Part shown: piece by piece, positions 8,365-17,225 of the stretch
Layout: each line of letters opens with the position of its first letter
How positions within the stretch are numbered: the stretch's first letter is position 1
DNA from: Vibrio penaeicida
GTDB taxonomy: Bacteria > Pseudomonadota > Gammaproteobacteria > Enterobacterales > Vibrionaceae
Assembly: GCF_030689305.1 (NCBI RefSeq)
Contig: NZ_JAUYVM010000001.1
Location: forward strand, 1 to 64,000
Length of the DNA: 64,000 nt
Reading direction: 5' to 3'
Program-made: the position numbers and the translations under genes
Notes under the pieces: generated by a model
The model's database searches: none
Seen by the model: the letters and a program-made list of their open reading frames with translations, nothing else
What the model was told of the DNA's origin: nothing

Positions 8365-8457
8365 AAGAGCATTATCTGCTGAAGAGCGCTTTGTCTTTAG
8401 AAGAGCATTTTATCTGCAAAAGAACACTTTATGTGCAAAAAAGCATTTTCCTGCAAG
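8365..8457. repeat. Five imperfect 19-bp tandem repeats upstream of the diguanylate cyclase
   Basis: Five units related to AAGAGCATTTTATCTGCAA start at about 8365, 8382, 8401, 8420 and 8439, with lengths 17, 19, 19, 19 and 19. They occupy the 5' region of the minus-strand GGDEF gene and end abruptly at 8458. They could be protein-binding iterons or a slipped-strand tract. Confidence 0.65.
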
Positions 8458-8608
8458 ATAACACGTTACCTAATAAGGCTCGAAGCAAACTGGATACGGT
8501 TGAATATCGTACCACACACATATACAGAATGAGGTTCTAATAATATTTTTAACTCAGAAGCACTCACTTTGATGTGTAACAAAGTATTGCATAGCGCAAA
8601 AATTCAAC

Positions 8609-8633
8609 AAGCACGCTTTTTTTCGTGCTTTTT
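8609..8633 (+). terminator. Orphan terminator-like hairpin
   Basis: Stem AAGCACG / CGTGCTT with an eight-base loop, followed by a T run on the plus strand. No plus-strand gene lies upstream of it, so it either insulates the heat-shock operon promoter or ends a small unannotated RNA. Confidence 0.5.
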
Positions 8634-8658
8634 CACCCTTTTTCTTCCTTCCGGCACC

Positions 8659-8686
8659 CTTGAATATGTTACAGTTCGCCCCAATT
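8659..8686 (+). promoter_or_regulatory. Predicted sigma-32 (RpoH) heat-shock promoter
   Basis: CTTGAAT (-35) is followed after 13 bases by CCCCAATT (-10). This is close to the RpoH consensus CTTGAAA-N11-16-CCCCATNT. It lies about 90 bp upstream of the first gene of the DUF2760-Hsp70-Hsp70 operon, on the same strand. Confidence 0.65.
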
Positions 8687-8773
8687 TTTCCGCTATATCT
8701 CGGTATTCTGGTCTCTAATGAACCACACGCTATCATTACCTGAATGCCTATTGCTTATACAGAGAATTCCAAT

Positions 8774-9406
8774 ATGAACTTTGACATCAATTTAGTTCCT
8801 CAAACTTTCGACATGCTGCATACCGGTCTCGCAGCATCCAGTGTTTTATTACTTTTAATCGCAGTAGGAAGAAGATCGCAAGTCATCGAAAAAGTGATCG
8901 AGAAACCTGTAGAAAAAATCGTTGAAGTTGAAAAACCTGTCGAGAAAATCGTCGAAGTAGAAAAAGTTGTAGAAGTAGAGAAAGTCATAGAGAAAGTGGT
9001 TGAAGTGGAATCGAAACTCGCCACCGCGTCGACCGATTCTGCCATGCAGTTGCTTTCTATCATGCAACAAGAAGCGCGCTTGATAGACTTCCTACAAGAA
9101 GACCTGACTTCTTTCTCCGATGAGGAAGTTGGAGCAGCCGCTCGTGTTATCCACACCGGTGGCCAAAAAGTACTGAACGAATATGTTTCACTGACGCACA
9201 TACGCAATGAAGATGAAGAAACGCGTATCACCATTGAAGAAGGGTTCAACCCACAGCAAGTACGCCTAACCGGTAACGTAACAGGTAACGCTCCGTTTAA
9301 CGGCACTTTGGTACACAAAGGCTGGAAAGCAGAATCAATGAATTTGCCTAAATTGGCAGAAAACTATGATGCTACGGTTATCGCCCCAGCTGAGGTGGAG
9401 CTGTAA
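8774..9406 (+). CDS. DUF2760 membrane protein, first gene of the Hsp70 operon
   Basis: A protein of about 210 residues, starting at the ATG that opens MNFDINLVPQ; an earlier in-frame ATG would add ten residues. A single transmembrane helix (about residues 16-34, GLAASSVLLLLIAVG) is followed by a repetitive valine/glutamate/lysine stretch (about 38-82, repeated EKPVEKIVEVEK), probably a charged rod or coiled coil. The C-terminal domain (LSIMQQEARLIDFLQEDLTSFSDEEVGAAARVIH...) corresponds to DUF2760. Its stop overlaps the ATG of the first Hsp70 gene by one base. The family is consistently found beside Hsp70-like genes but has no established function; a membrane-tethered co-factor for the two Hsp70 proteins is inference. 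Confidence 0.85.
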   Translation: MNFDINLVPQTFDMLHTGLAASSVLLLLIAVGRRSQVIEKVIEKPVEKIVEVEKPVEKIVEVEKVVEVEKVIEKVVEVESKLATASTDSAMQLLSIMQQEARLIDFLQEDLTSFSDEEVGAAARVIHTGGQKVLNEYVSLTHIRNEDEETRITIEEGFNPQQVRLTGNVTGNAPFNGTLVHKGWKAESMNLPKLAENYDATVIAPAEVEL

Positions 9407-11349
9407 TGGACAACCATCATTCACCTTCGAATCAAACATCCCCCACTTTCAGTGTTGGAATCGATTTAGGAACAACGCACTGCGTGTTGTCTTATGTCGA
9501 TATTACGGATGAAGATGCTCGTGTTCATGTGTTGGACATTCCGCAACTGACCGCACCTGGCACGGTTGAAAATCGCAGCCAGCTCGGTTCATTTTTATAC
9601 CAACCTCACGATCATGAAATGAACCCCGCATCACGCGTGCTTCCTTGGTCGTCAGAGCCAACAGCGCTTGTAGGTGCTATTGCACGTAATCTCGGGTCGA
9701 AAACCCCCATCCGTTTAATTGCGAGTGCTAAATCATGGCTTTGCCATGGCGGGGTAAACCGCAGAGAAGCGTTTCTACCGGCAGGCAGCCCTGAAGAAGT
9801 GGCAAAAGTATCGCCGCTTCGCGCTACCGAGCTGTATCTTGAACACCTTAAGGAAGCTTGGGATCACGCGAACCCAAGCCAACCTTTAGCTCAGCAAGAT
9901 GTGACCATCACCGTACCGGCTTCTTTTGATCCGGCAGCGCGAGACCTCACTGCAGAAGCGGCTCGTAATGTCGGTTTTGCTCATCTTACGCTTTTGGAAG
10001 AACCCCAAGCGGCGCTCTATAACTGGATAGATAACAGTAACGATGCATGGCGTGATGAAGTCAGTGTGGGTGACATTGTTCTTGTGGTTGATATTGGTGG
10101 TGGTACAACAGACCTTTCATTGGTTGAAGTAACACAAGAAGACGGCAACTTATCTCTCAATCGTATCGCCGTTGGTGAGCATATTTTGCTGGGTGGCGAC
10201 AACATGGACTTAGCACTTGCGTATCGCTTGAAAATGAAGCTGGCGCAAGAAGGGAAAGAACTTCAGCCTTGGCAAGTACAAGCCATGACTCACGCTTGCC
10301 GTGATGCGAAAGAAGCGCTGCTGAACGACGCTGAATTACAATCGGTACCGATTGTTGTACCAAGCCGCGGCTCAAAATTGCTGGGCGCGACATTAAAAAC
10401 GGAACTGACTCAACAAGAAGTGCAGCAAACGCTGGTTGATGGATTTTTCCCGAAAGTGGCGGTAACGGAACATCCGGTTCAGAAAACTCGCGGTGCATTA
10501 ACGCAGATGGGTTTGCCATACGCACAGGATACGGGCATCACTCGCCATATTGCCGCGTTTCTTTCTAAGCAAGCTAACGCTCTACAAACCGATGCTTCGT
10601 CTGAGCAACCCGCTGCTCAAGATTTTAACCCTTTCGCAAACATGCCCGGTATGCCAGATGCTGGAAACGCTGGGCAAGTAGCCGACTTTATTAAGCCATC
10701 GGTTATTTTGTTCAATGGTGGTGTGCTTAAATCCCCTCTTCTCGCCGAGCGCTTGGAAGAAACCATTAACGAATGGCTGATTGAAGCAGATTCTGAATAC
10801 GCCAAACGCTTAACTGGTGTCGATCTTGACTTGGCGGTGGCGAGTGGTGCCTCATACTATGGCGCAGTGCGTCGTGGTCAAGGTGTTCGTATCCGCGGTG
10901 GTATCGCGACGTCTTATTATGTTGGTATCGAAAGCGCGATGCCTGCGATTCCGGGTATGGCACCGCCAATGGAAGCGCTGTGTGTTGCTCCGTTCGGTAT
11001 GGAAGAAGGCTCCAGTGTTCAAGTACCAAGCCAAGAGTTTGGTTTGGTCATCGGTCAGCCAGTTCATTTCCAATTCTTTGGTTCAACCGTTCGCCGCGAC
11101 GATCAGGCTGGAACACATCTGGATTACTGGGCACCAGAAGAATTGGATGAGCTACCAGAAATTCAAGTAACGCTTCCTGTGTCGGACGGCAGACGAGAAG
11201 GCGAAGTGGTTCCCGTCACTTTGGCGTCTAGAGTGACGGAATTGGGCACCTTATATCTCGAGGCCATCGCAGCAGATAACGGTCAGAAGTGGCATGTTGA
11301 GTTCGATGTACGTGAAGACGGAACGTCCACAAGCCCATCGAACCAATAA
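9406..11349 (+). CDS. Hsp70-family protein (DnaK/HscC-like ATPase)
   Basis: A 647-residue protein with an Hsp70 nucleotide-binding domain: phosphate 1 motif GIDLGTTHCVLSY near residues 18-30, connect and phosphate 2 motif VVDIGGGTTDLSLVE near 227-241, and the adenosine motif region FNGGVLKSP near 436-445. The substrate-binding part after about residue 500 is short and unlike DnaK, and there is no EEVD-like tail. It is translationally coupled to the DUF2760 gene and followed by a second Hsp70 paralogue. It is probably an ATP-dependent chaperone for a specialised client. A hairpin between the two Hsp70 genes may reduce expression of the second. Confidence 0.9.
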   Translation: MDNHHSPSNQTSPTFSVGIDLGTTHCVLSYVDITDEDARVHVLDIPQLTAPGTVENRSQLGSFLYQPHDHEMNPASRVLPWSSEPTALVGAIARNLGSKTPIRLIASAKSWLCHGGVNRREAFLPAGSPEEVAKVSPLRATELYLEHLKEAWDHANPSQPLAQQDVTITVPASFDPAARDLTAEAARNVGFAHLTLLEEPQAALYNWIDNSNDAWRDEVSVGDIVLVVDIGGGTTDLSLVEVTQEDGNLSLNRIAVGEHILLGGDNMDLALAYRLKMKLAQEGKELQPWQVQAMTHACRDAKEALLNDAELQSVPIVVPSRGSKLLGATLKTELTQQEVQQTLVDGFFPKVAVTEHPVQKTRGALTQMGLPYAQDTGITRHIAAFLSKQANALQTDASSEQPAAQDFNPFANMPGMPDAGNAGQVADFIKPSVILFNGGVLKSPLLAERLEETINEWLIEADSEYAKRLTGVDLDLAVASGASYYGAVRRGQGVRIRGGIATSYYVGIESAMPAIPGMAPPMEALCVAPFGMEEGSSVQVPSQEFGLVIGQPVHFQFFGSTVRRDDQAGTHLDYWAPEELDELPEIQVTLPVSDGRREGEVVPVTLASRVTELGTLYLEAIAADNGQKWHVEFDVREDGTSTSPSNQ

Positions 11350-11357
11350 GAAACAAC

Positions 11358-11384
11358 AAAACGGCATCCAATGGGTGCCGTTTT
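11358..11384 (+). terminator. Terminator or attenuator between the two Hsp70 genes
   Basis: Stem AAAACGGCA / TGCCGTTTT followed by TCTC. It lies inside what otherwise looks like one operon, so it may only partly stop transcription. Confidence 0.65.
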
Positions 11385-11428
11385 CTCAGGTCTGTTGACT
11401 CATTAAAATTAACAGAAGGTTTTGTTAT

Positions 11429-14347
11429 ATGACATCTCCTCGTTTTCTAGTCGGAATCGATTTAGGTACGACCAATACCGTCGTAGCATTCTGTGAAATT
11501 ACCGACAATCTAGAACAATCCAATGTGACGCTTTTCGATATCGACCAGTTAATCGGTCCTGGTGAAGTCGTCCGTAAACCTCTTCTTCCTTCTTTTCGAT
11601 ATCACCCAGCCGACGGGCAAATATCTCCCTCCGATCTTATTCTCCCATGGGAAGCGGTGCGCACTGAAGGCGACATCGACAATGTCATTGTGGGTGAATG
11701 GGCAAGAGAGCTCGGAGCGAAAGTGGAAGGGCGACAAGTGTCGAGTGCGAAAAGTTGGCTATCTCATCAAGCGGTCGATCGCCGCTCCGAGATCCTGCCT
11801 TGGGCTGGTGCGGCAGACGTCGAAAAAGTCTCCCCCGTTACGGCTAGTGCGAGTTACTTAAACCACATTCGCCAATCTTGGAACTATCGACACCCTAGTA
11901 ATAAACTCGAAGATCAAGATGTTGTTGTCACTGTTCCTGCATCGTTCGATGAAACGGCTCGTAAGTTAACGCTGGAAGCCGCTGAACAGGCGGGGTTAGG
12001 CAAAATAGTGCTGCTAGAAGAGCCGCAAGCCGTCTGCTACGACTGGTATGCTCGCCACCAGCACACCGCATCCGACGAGCTCAAAACCTTACCACTGATT
12101 CTGGTGTGTGATGTCGGCGGTGGTACAACGGATTTGAGTTTGATAGAAGCGAAATTTGATTCCGATGAGCTTGCTTTGGATCGCATCGGCGTTGGTGAAC
12201 ACTTAATGCTTGGAGGCGATAACCTCGATTTAGCGTTAGCGCATCTTGCCGAACAACGGTTTAGCCAATCCAAAAAGCTCAATGCAGCGAACCTTACCAA
12301 GCTAATCCAACAAACTCGTAAGGCGAAAGAGAACCTACTCTCAGTAAACGCACCAGAAGAAGTTAAAATCACCATGCTTGGCAGTGGATCCAAACTGCTT
12401 GGCGGAACAAAAAGTGTGCAGCTTTCCAAGCAAGAAGTTCATCAAATAGCACTTGATGGATTTTTTCCGCTTTCCGGATTTGACGAGGTGCCTGATAAAA
12501 GGCGAAGTGCCGTTGTTGAGTTTGGTCTGCCTTATGTCGCCGATCCTGCTGTCAGCAAACATATAGCCGAGTTTCTTACCCAGCACCAGCAAGTATCTTA
12601 TGCGGCGCTAAATAGAGCCAACAAGCTATACCTTGAAAGCAACCAAAACATCGAAAGTAACCAAGACCTCGAAAGCAGCCAAAACCTCGAAAACGGCGAA
12701 GGAACAGAAAAACCTGCCATTCCCGTTGGTTTGCTTCTGAATGGTGGTGTGTTCAACAGTGAACTCGTTACTGAACGTATCACTCAACTTTTAGGAAACT
12801 GGAAAGGAACGCCTATCACGGTGCTGGATAACCCACATCCAGATTGGTCTGTGGCATTAGGAGCCATTGCATTTGGCAAAGCAAGACGAGGCGCACAGCT
12901 TAAAATTGGTGGTGGTGCTGCTCGCTCCTACTTTCTTCATTTACCTGAAAAGAACAAAATGGGTAAAGCCTTATGCTTGCTGGCAAAAGGAACCGAAGAA
13001 GGTCACGAGATTCGGTTAAGCGGCCGACGGTTCTCGCTGACACTTGGCGAGCCCGTCAAATTTAACCTACTCACCTCAACTCATGATTCGTTTGGCAACA
13101 CGACTTCGGGTAGCAATGCTTCGATACAAAATGGGATGATGGTGGATGTCGATCCGGACATTTTTGCGCCTCTACCTCCTTACATCTCAACGTTAGAAAG
13201 CGAAGGAGCGACGCTACAAGCGAATCAAAAAGAAAGAGTTGAGGTTCAACTGGCTTGTCAGCTAACGGAAGTCGGAACGCTTAAGATGGAATGCGTTAGC
13301 ACAGAAGACGACAGCACTGAAAACGACAGCAAGCGCTGGGAGCTCGAGTTTGAAGTACGAAACCAACAAGCGGACGATCAAGAAAACACCCGCTTCCATC
13401 CAAATCTCGACGAATGCAAAACGCTAATCAGCCGAATTTACAGTGGTAATAAAAAGAGCGCTGAAGGCAAGGAAATAAAAACACTACCAAAAGATCTTGA
13501 GAAAAAATTAGGCAAACGTGAAGAGTGGGATTTCGCCACACTTCGCCAACTCTTCGATGCTTTTTCTCAAGGTCGGAAACGCCGACGTCGCTCTGAACAA
13601 CATGAGAAAAACTGGCTACGCCTAGCAGGGTTCAGTATGCGACCTGGATTTGGTGACCCTACCGACTCTTGGCGCATCGAACAAATATGGCGCCTGTATC
13701 AACAAAGCATTCAGTTCAAAAACCATCAAGGCTGGACGGACTGGTGGGTATTTTGGCGCAGAGTGGCTGGCGGCTTAAACCAAGAACAACAAGAAACCAT
13801 CTTGGCAGATATCGCTAAATACCTTCACCCCGGCGCGATGAAAAACCCGCAATCGGCAAAAGCCGCTCAGGATATGGGGTATGAGTCCATGGTTAGGCTT
13901 TCTGCGTCACTCGAAAACCTAGACGTTGAAGACAAGGTATTGCTGGCGACTTGGTACTTGAGTAAGGCGATGAATCATAACCAATTCGAGCAAGCGCACT
14001 GGTGGGCTCTGGGCAGGTTGGCATCGCGTACGCCGTTGTACGGCAGTCAGCATAACGCCATTCCAAGAGAACAAATTGAGCAATGGTTACCTAAACTATT
14101 GGAGCTGAATTGGCAGAAAGAACAAATGATTGCCTTTGCCGTCGTTATGATGTGCCGTAAAACAGGCGACCGACTGTTCGATGTGTCAGACGATTACCGA
14201 GAGCAAGTTTGCAGCAAACTAAAGCAAAGCAAAGTTCCAGAGTCTTGGATTTCTCTTGTAGAGGAAGTAAAAGAACTCTCAGAGAACGAGTCCAAGCGCG
14301 TATTCGGTGATGCATTGCCAAGTGGGCTAACACTCATAAGCAATTAG
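11429..14347 (+). CDS. Large Hsp70-family protein with C-terminal DUF3731-type domain
   Basis: A 972-residue protein. The N-terminal Hsp70 ATPase domain has GIDLGTTNTVVAF at about residues 9-21 and CDVGGGTTDLSLIE near 228-241. An asparagine/glutamate-rich insertion (about residues 402-425) is encoded by an 18-bp tandem repeat. From about residue 640 a long helical extension (RIYSGNKK..., EEWDFATLRQLFDAF, WRIEQIWRLYQQS, GWTDWWVFWRRVAGGL) follows; I equate it with DUF3731, from memory. It shares the operon with the DUF2760 and shorter Hsp70 genes. It ends at a good terminator. Probably a specialised chaperone; the client is unknown. Confidence 0.88.
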   Translation: MTSPRFLVGIDLGTTNTVVAFCEITDNLEQSNVTLFDIDQLIGPGEVVRKPLLPSFRYHPADGQISPSDLILPWEAVRTEGDIDNVIVGEWARELGAKVEGRQVSSAKSWLSHQAVDRRSEILPWAGAADVEKVSPVTASASYLNHIRQSWNYRHPSNKLEDQDVVVTVPASFDETARKLTLEAAEQAGLGKIVLLEEPQAVCYDWYARHQHTASDELKTLPLILVCDVGGGTTDLSLIEAKFDSDELALDRIGVGEHLMLGGDNLDLALAHLAEQRFSQSKKLNAANLTKLIQQTRKAKENLLSVNAPEEVKITMLGSGSKLLGGTKSVQLSKQEVHQIALDGFFPLSGFDEVPDKRRSAVVEFGLPYVADPAVSKHIAEFLTQHQQVSYAALNRANKLYLESNQNIESNQDLESSQNLENGEGTEKPAIPVGLLLNGGVFNSELVTERITQLLGNWKGTPITVLDNPHPDWSVALGAIAFGKARRGAQLKIGGGAARSYFLHLPEKNKMGKALCLLAKGTEEGHEIRLSGRRFSLTLGEPVKFNLLTSTHDSFGNTTSGSNASIQNGMMVDVDPDIFAPLPPYISTLESEGATLQANQKERVEVQLACQLTEVGTLKMECVSTEDDSTENDSKRWELEFEVRNQQADDQENTRFHPNLDECKTLISRIYSGNKKSAEGKEIKTLPKDLEKKLGKREEWDFATLRQLFDAFSQGRKRRRRSEQHEKNWLRLAGFSMRPGFGDPTDSWRIEQIWRLYQQSIQFKNHQGWTDWWVFWRRVAGGLNQEQQETILADIAKYLHPGAMKNPQSAKAAQDMGYESMVRLSASLENLDVEDKVLLATWYLSKAMNHNQFEQAHWWALGRLASRTPLYGSQHNAIPREQIEQWLPKLLELNWQKEQMIAFAVVMMCRKTGDRLFDVSDDYREQVCSKLKQSKVPESWISLVEEVKELSENESKRVFGDALPSGLTLISN

Positions 14348-14367
14348 TAACTAATATACCCAACAAA

Positions 14368-14402
14368 AAAGCCAGCTTAGGTTTTAACCTTAAGCTGGCT
14401 TT
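14368..14402 (+). terminator. Rho-independent terminator of the Hsp70 operon
   Basis: Stem AAAGCCAGCTTA / TAAGCTGGCTTT just after the last operon gene, rich in A and T at its edges. Confidence 0.75.
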
Positions 14403-14471
14403 ACAATATTTGGAATCGAGCTCTGTTCATGCTTTGAGTTGAACGTTACTCATACTCCATAAAAATCAAAT

Positions 14472-14792
14472 TCAATCCTGTTTGATTTTAACGGCAGTGC
14501 CGAAAACCAAGATTTCTGACGAACCGTCCATAATGGAACTGGTGGTAAAGCGAATGCCCACAATGGCGTCTGCATTCAATTCTCTTGCCTGCTGGACAAG
14601 CCTTTCGATCGCAGTATCACGAGATTCAGACAACATTTCTGTATACCCTTTTAACTCTCCGCCAACGATCCCTTTTAAGCCTGCCATAATGTCACGACCA
14701 ATATGCTTAGACTGGACAACATTACCAGTCACCACACCAACAACAGATTCAATTTCTTTACCTGGGATGGTCTCAGTAGTTGTGAATATCAT
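14472..14792 (-). CDS. YbjQ family protein (UPF0145, heavy-metal-binding-like)
   Basis: A 106-residue protein that matches the YbjQ/UPF0145 family along its length: N-terminal TTTETIPGKEI, then VVGVVTGNVVQSKHIGRDI, and C-terminal NADAIVGIRFTTSSI. The family forms a small beta-rich oligomer of unknown function, sometimes annotated as heavy-metal-binding because of a distant fold relation. The ribosome site AAGGAG precedes the ATG. It is a single gene convergent with the Hsp70 operon. Confidence 0.9.
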   Translation of the reverse strand: MIFTTTETIPGKEIESVVGVVTGNVVQSKHIGRDIMAGLKGIVGGELKGYTEMLSESRDTAIERLVQQARELNADAIVGIRFTTSSIMDGSSEILVFGTAVKIKQD

Positions 14793-15076
14793 AGGTGTTC
14801 TCCTTATCTATACCAAAGTGCTCTGAGCGACACATGCTTTTTGAAATAAAAGTCCTCTGAGTTTATAAGAACTCTCTAAAAATCAAAGGTGCTCGAAAAG
14901 TTGTTTGATAAGTGAGTAAAAACTCATATTGAGTATTTCCCTACTAGACGATTTCAATATAACAGCAAACCAATCAATTAGATAGATGGATACTTAAACC
15001 CCAAATACCTTTCATTTTCAGCTAAAAGCCTCCACAACATCACAATTCTGATGAGTTACACAATAGCGTCAGAAAA

Positions 15077-15094
15077 CTGTCAAGAATCTGCAAC
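15077..15094 (+). promoter_or_regulatory. Possible Pho box upstream of phoX
   Basis: CTGTCAAGAATCTGCAAC fits the 7-4-7 layout of a PhoB box (CTGTCAT-N4-CTGTCAY) with a good first half and a weaker second half. It is about 115 bp before a PhoX-type phosphatase gene, whose relatives are phosphate-starvation induced. The rest of the 415-bp gap holds nothing I can support. Confidence 0.4.
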
Positions 15095-15207
15095 GCTCAC
15101 TACTCACTATAGCGACTCAATAAGAACCTCCGTCAGCTCGCTCAAGCATTTAAGCACATATTTAGAGCGGACGCATTGGGGATAAAAACTGAAAGTAAGG
15201 AAGCACT

Positions 15208-17106
15208 GTGACTCAATTTGACCAACACCACGACCAACGCACACTGGATGAAGAGCCTGAATTCAACAAGATCGTTGAAACCGCCCTCTCTCGCCGTCGA
15301 TTTTTGAAAGCAACAGGAGCGGCAGGTACTGTCGGCTTTTTTGCGGCAACACCGTTAAGCCAAGCCATGGCAAACGCTTCTTCTAAACACTCGACTAAAA
15401 TGGGCTTTGATGCCATTCCTATTTCCACCGCAGATACCATTGAAGTACCCAAAGGCTACCAAGCGGATGTACTCGTGTCTTGGGGGGATCCTATATTCAA
15501 AAATGCCCCTGAATTTAGCCAAAGCAATGGATCCAAAGCACAAGAGATGCAGTTTGGTGACAACAACGATGGCATGACGTTTTTCCCGCTGTCGGATACA
15601 CGTGCTGTACTTGCGGTGAATAATGAATATACCAATAACGAATATCTCTACCCCCACCAAGGTAAAAGCATTACCGCTGATGACGCTAGAAAATCACAAG
15701 CAGCGCACGGTGTCTCTATTGTCGAGTTAATGAAAAGAGATGGTAAGTGGCAAATCAACGTAGAAGGTCGGCTGAACCGCAGAATCACCGCGTTTACTGA
15801 AATGGAAATGACCGGACCTGCCGCTGGACACAGTTTACTTAAAACGGCTGCAGACAAATCGGGCAAGAAAATACTAGGGACTTACAACAACTGCGCAAAT
15901 GGTCAAACACCATGGGGCACTTACCTTACCTGTGAAGAAAACTTCAATGGGTATTTTGCTGCCAAAAAAGAAACCAAACTGGGTGATACTTACAAGCGTT
16001 ATGGCGTACGTGACAAAGACTGGGGTTACGATTGGTTTAAACACGATGAGCGTTTTGACGTAAGTAAGCACCCAAATGAGCCACATCGCTTTGGGTGGGT
16101 AGTCGAAATTGATCCTATGAACCCAAATTCCACTCCAAAAAAGCGCAGCGCACTCGGTCGCTTTAAGCATGAAAATGCCGCGCTAATGATCAACGATGAC
16201 GGACATGCTGTTGTTTACCTTGGTGATGATGAACGAGGCGAACACCTCTACAAGTTTGTGTCAAAGAACAAATATGTAAAAGGCTCCGATGCCAATAAAG
16301 ATCTGCTGGAAGACGGTACCCTGTATGTCGCGAAATTTAATGGCAAAGAGGGTGAAACCGACGGGCAAGGTCAGTGGCTAGAATTGACGTGGGGCAAAAA
16401 CGGGCTAACACCTGAAAATGGATTTCCAGATGCTGCATCCGTTATGATCTTTGCACGTATGGCGGCAACCCAAGTCGGAGCAACCACCATGGATCGCCCT
16501 GAATGGGTAGCGGTTCACGCTGACCAGAAATCGGTATTTTGCACCTTAACCAATAACAAGTACCGTGGCGTGAGAGAAAACCAACCGTTGAACGTGGCAA
16601 ACCCACGAGAAAAGAACCCCTATGGTCACATAATCCGCTGGCGACCAACTGGTGGCGACCACACATCAGAGACATTTAACTGGGATATTTACGTACTGGC
16701 AGGTAATCCAGAAGTGCATCAATCCGGCTTAATGGCTGGATCGGACAACATCAATAAAGACAATATGTTCAATAGTCCAGATGGTATTGGGTTTGATGTA
16801 GCTGGTCGACTTTGGATTCAAACGGACGGTAAATACTCAAATGAAGGTAACTTTGCAGGTATGGGAAATAACCAAATGCTGTGCAGTGACCCTGAAACTG
16901 GGGAGATCCGCCGCTTCTTAACTGGACCAATTGCCTGCGAAATCACAGGTTTGACCTTCTCGCCAGATCATAAAACCATGTTTATTGGCGTTCAGCACCC
17001 AGGGGAAGATTTGGCGCCGTCACATTTCCCAGACGGTGGAAAGAGTATCCCTCGCTCGTCTGTCATTATGATTACGAAAAAAGACGGTGGTGTAATTGGC
17101 GCTTAG
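15208..17106 (+). CDS. phoX: PhoX family alkaline phosphatase, Tat-exported
   Basis: A 632-residue protein with a twin-arginine signal (SRRRFLKATGAAG at residues 28-40, hydrophobic core to about 50). The remainder matches the PhoX (DUF839) family: it contains the EEN motif YLTCEENFNGYF near 236-247, GRFKHENAALM near 314-324, and LGDDERGEHLYKF near 337-349. These include glutamates that ligand iron and calcium in characterised PhoX. It should hydrolyse phosphomonoesters in the periplasm. GTG is the start, with TAAGGA upstream. A possible Pho box lies about 115 bp upstream. Confidence 0.9.
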   Translation: MTQFDQHHDQRTLDEEPEFNKIVETALSRRRFLKATGAAGTVGFFAATPLSQAMANASSKHSTKMGFDAIPISTADTIEVPKGYQADVLVSWGDPIFKNAPEFSQSNGSKAQEMQFGDNNDGMTFFPLSDTRAVLAVNNEYTNNEYLYPHQGKSITADDARKSQAAHGVSIVELMKRDGKWQINVEGRLNRRITAFTEMEMTGPAAGHSLLKTAADKSGKKILGTYNNCANGQTPWGTYLTCEENFNGYFAAKKETKLGDTYKRYGVRDKDWGYDWFKHDERFDVSKHPNEPHRFGWVVEIDPMNPNSTPKKRSALGRFKHENAALMINDDGHAVVYLGDDERGEHLYKFVSKNKYVKGSDANKDLLEDGTLYVAKFNGKEGETDGQGQWLELTWGKNGLTPENGFPDAASVMIFARMAATQVGATTMDRPEWVAVHADQKSVFCTLTNNKYRGVRENQPLNVANPREKNPYGHIIRWRPTGGDHTSETFNWDIYVLAGNPEVHQSGLMAGSDNINKDNMFNSPDGIGFDVAGRLWIQTDGKYSNEGNFAGMGNNQMLCSDPETGEIRRFLTGPIACEITGLTFSPDHKTMFIGVQHPGEDLAPSHFPDGGKSIPRSSVIMITKKDGGVIGA

Positions 17107-17170
17107 TCGCCTATAGCATCAAAGTGTCAAGCTTCCTAAAGAAGTGTAATTCATCCGTCTCTAAAAACAT

Positions 17171-17195
17171 CAAAGCCTTGCATTGCAAGGCTTTG
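17171..17195. terminator. Terminator-like hairpin after phoX
   Basis: A perfect stem CAAAGCCTTGCA / TGCAAGGCTTTG lies between the convergent phoX and membrane-protein genes. It has no long T run on the plus strand, so strength is uncertain. Confidence 0.55.
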
Positions 17196-17225
17196 ATACT
17201 TATAACTCTTCTCGATTCTTTTAAC

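Noticed and set aside
8554..8736. 60-codon minus-strand open frame between the diguanylate cyclase and the Hsp70 operon
   Set aside because: It runs through the terminator hairpin and the sigma-32-like promoter, has no ribosome site and shows a low-complexity lysine-rich translation.
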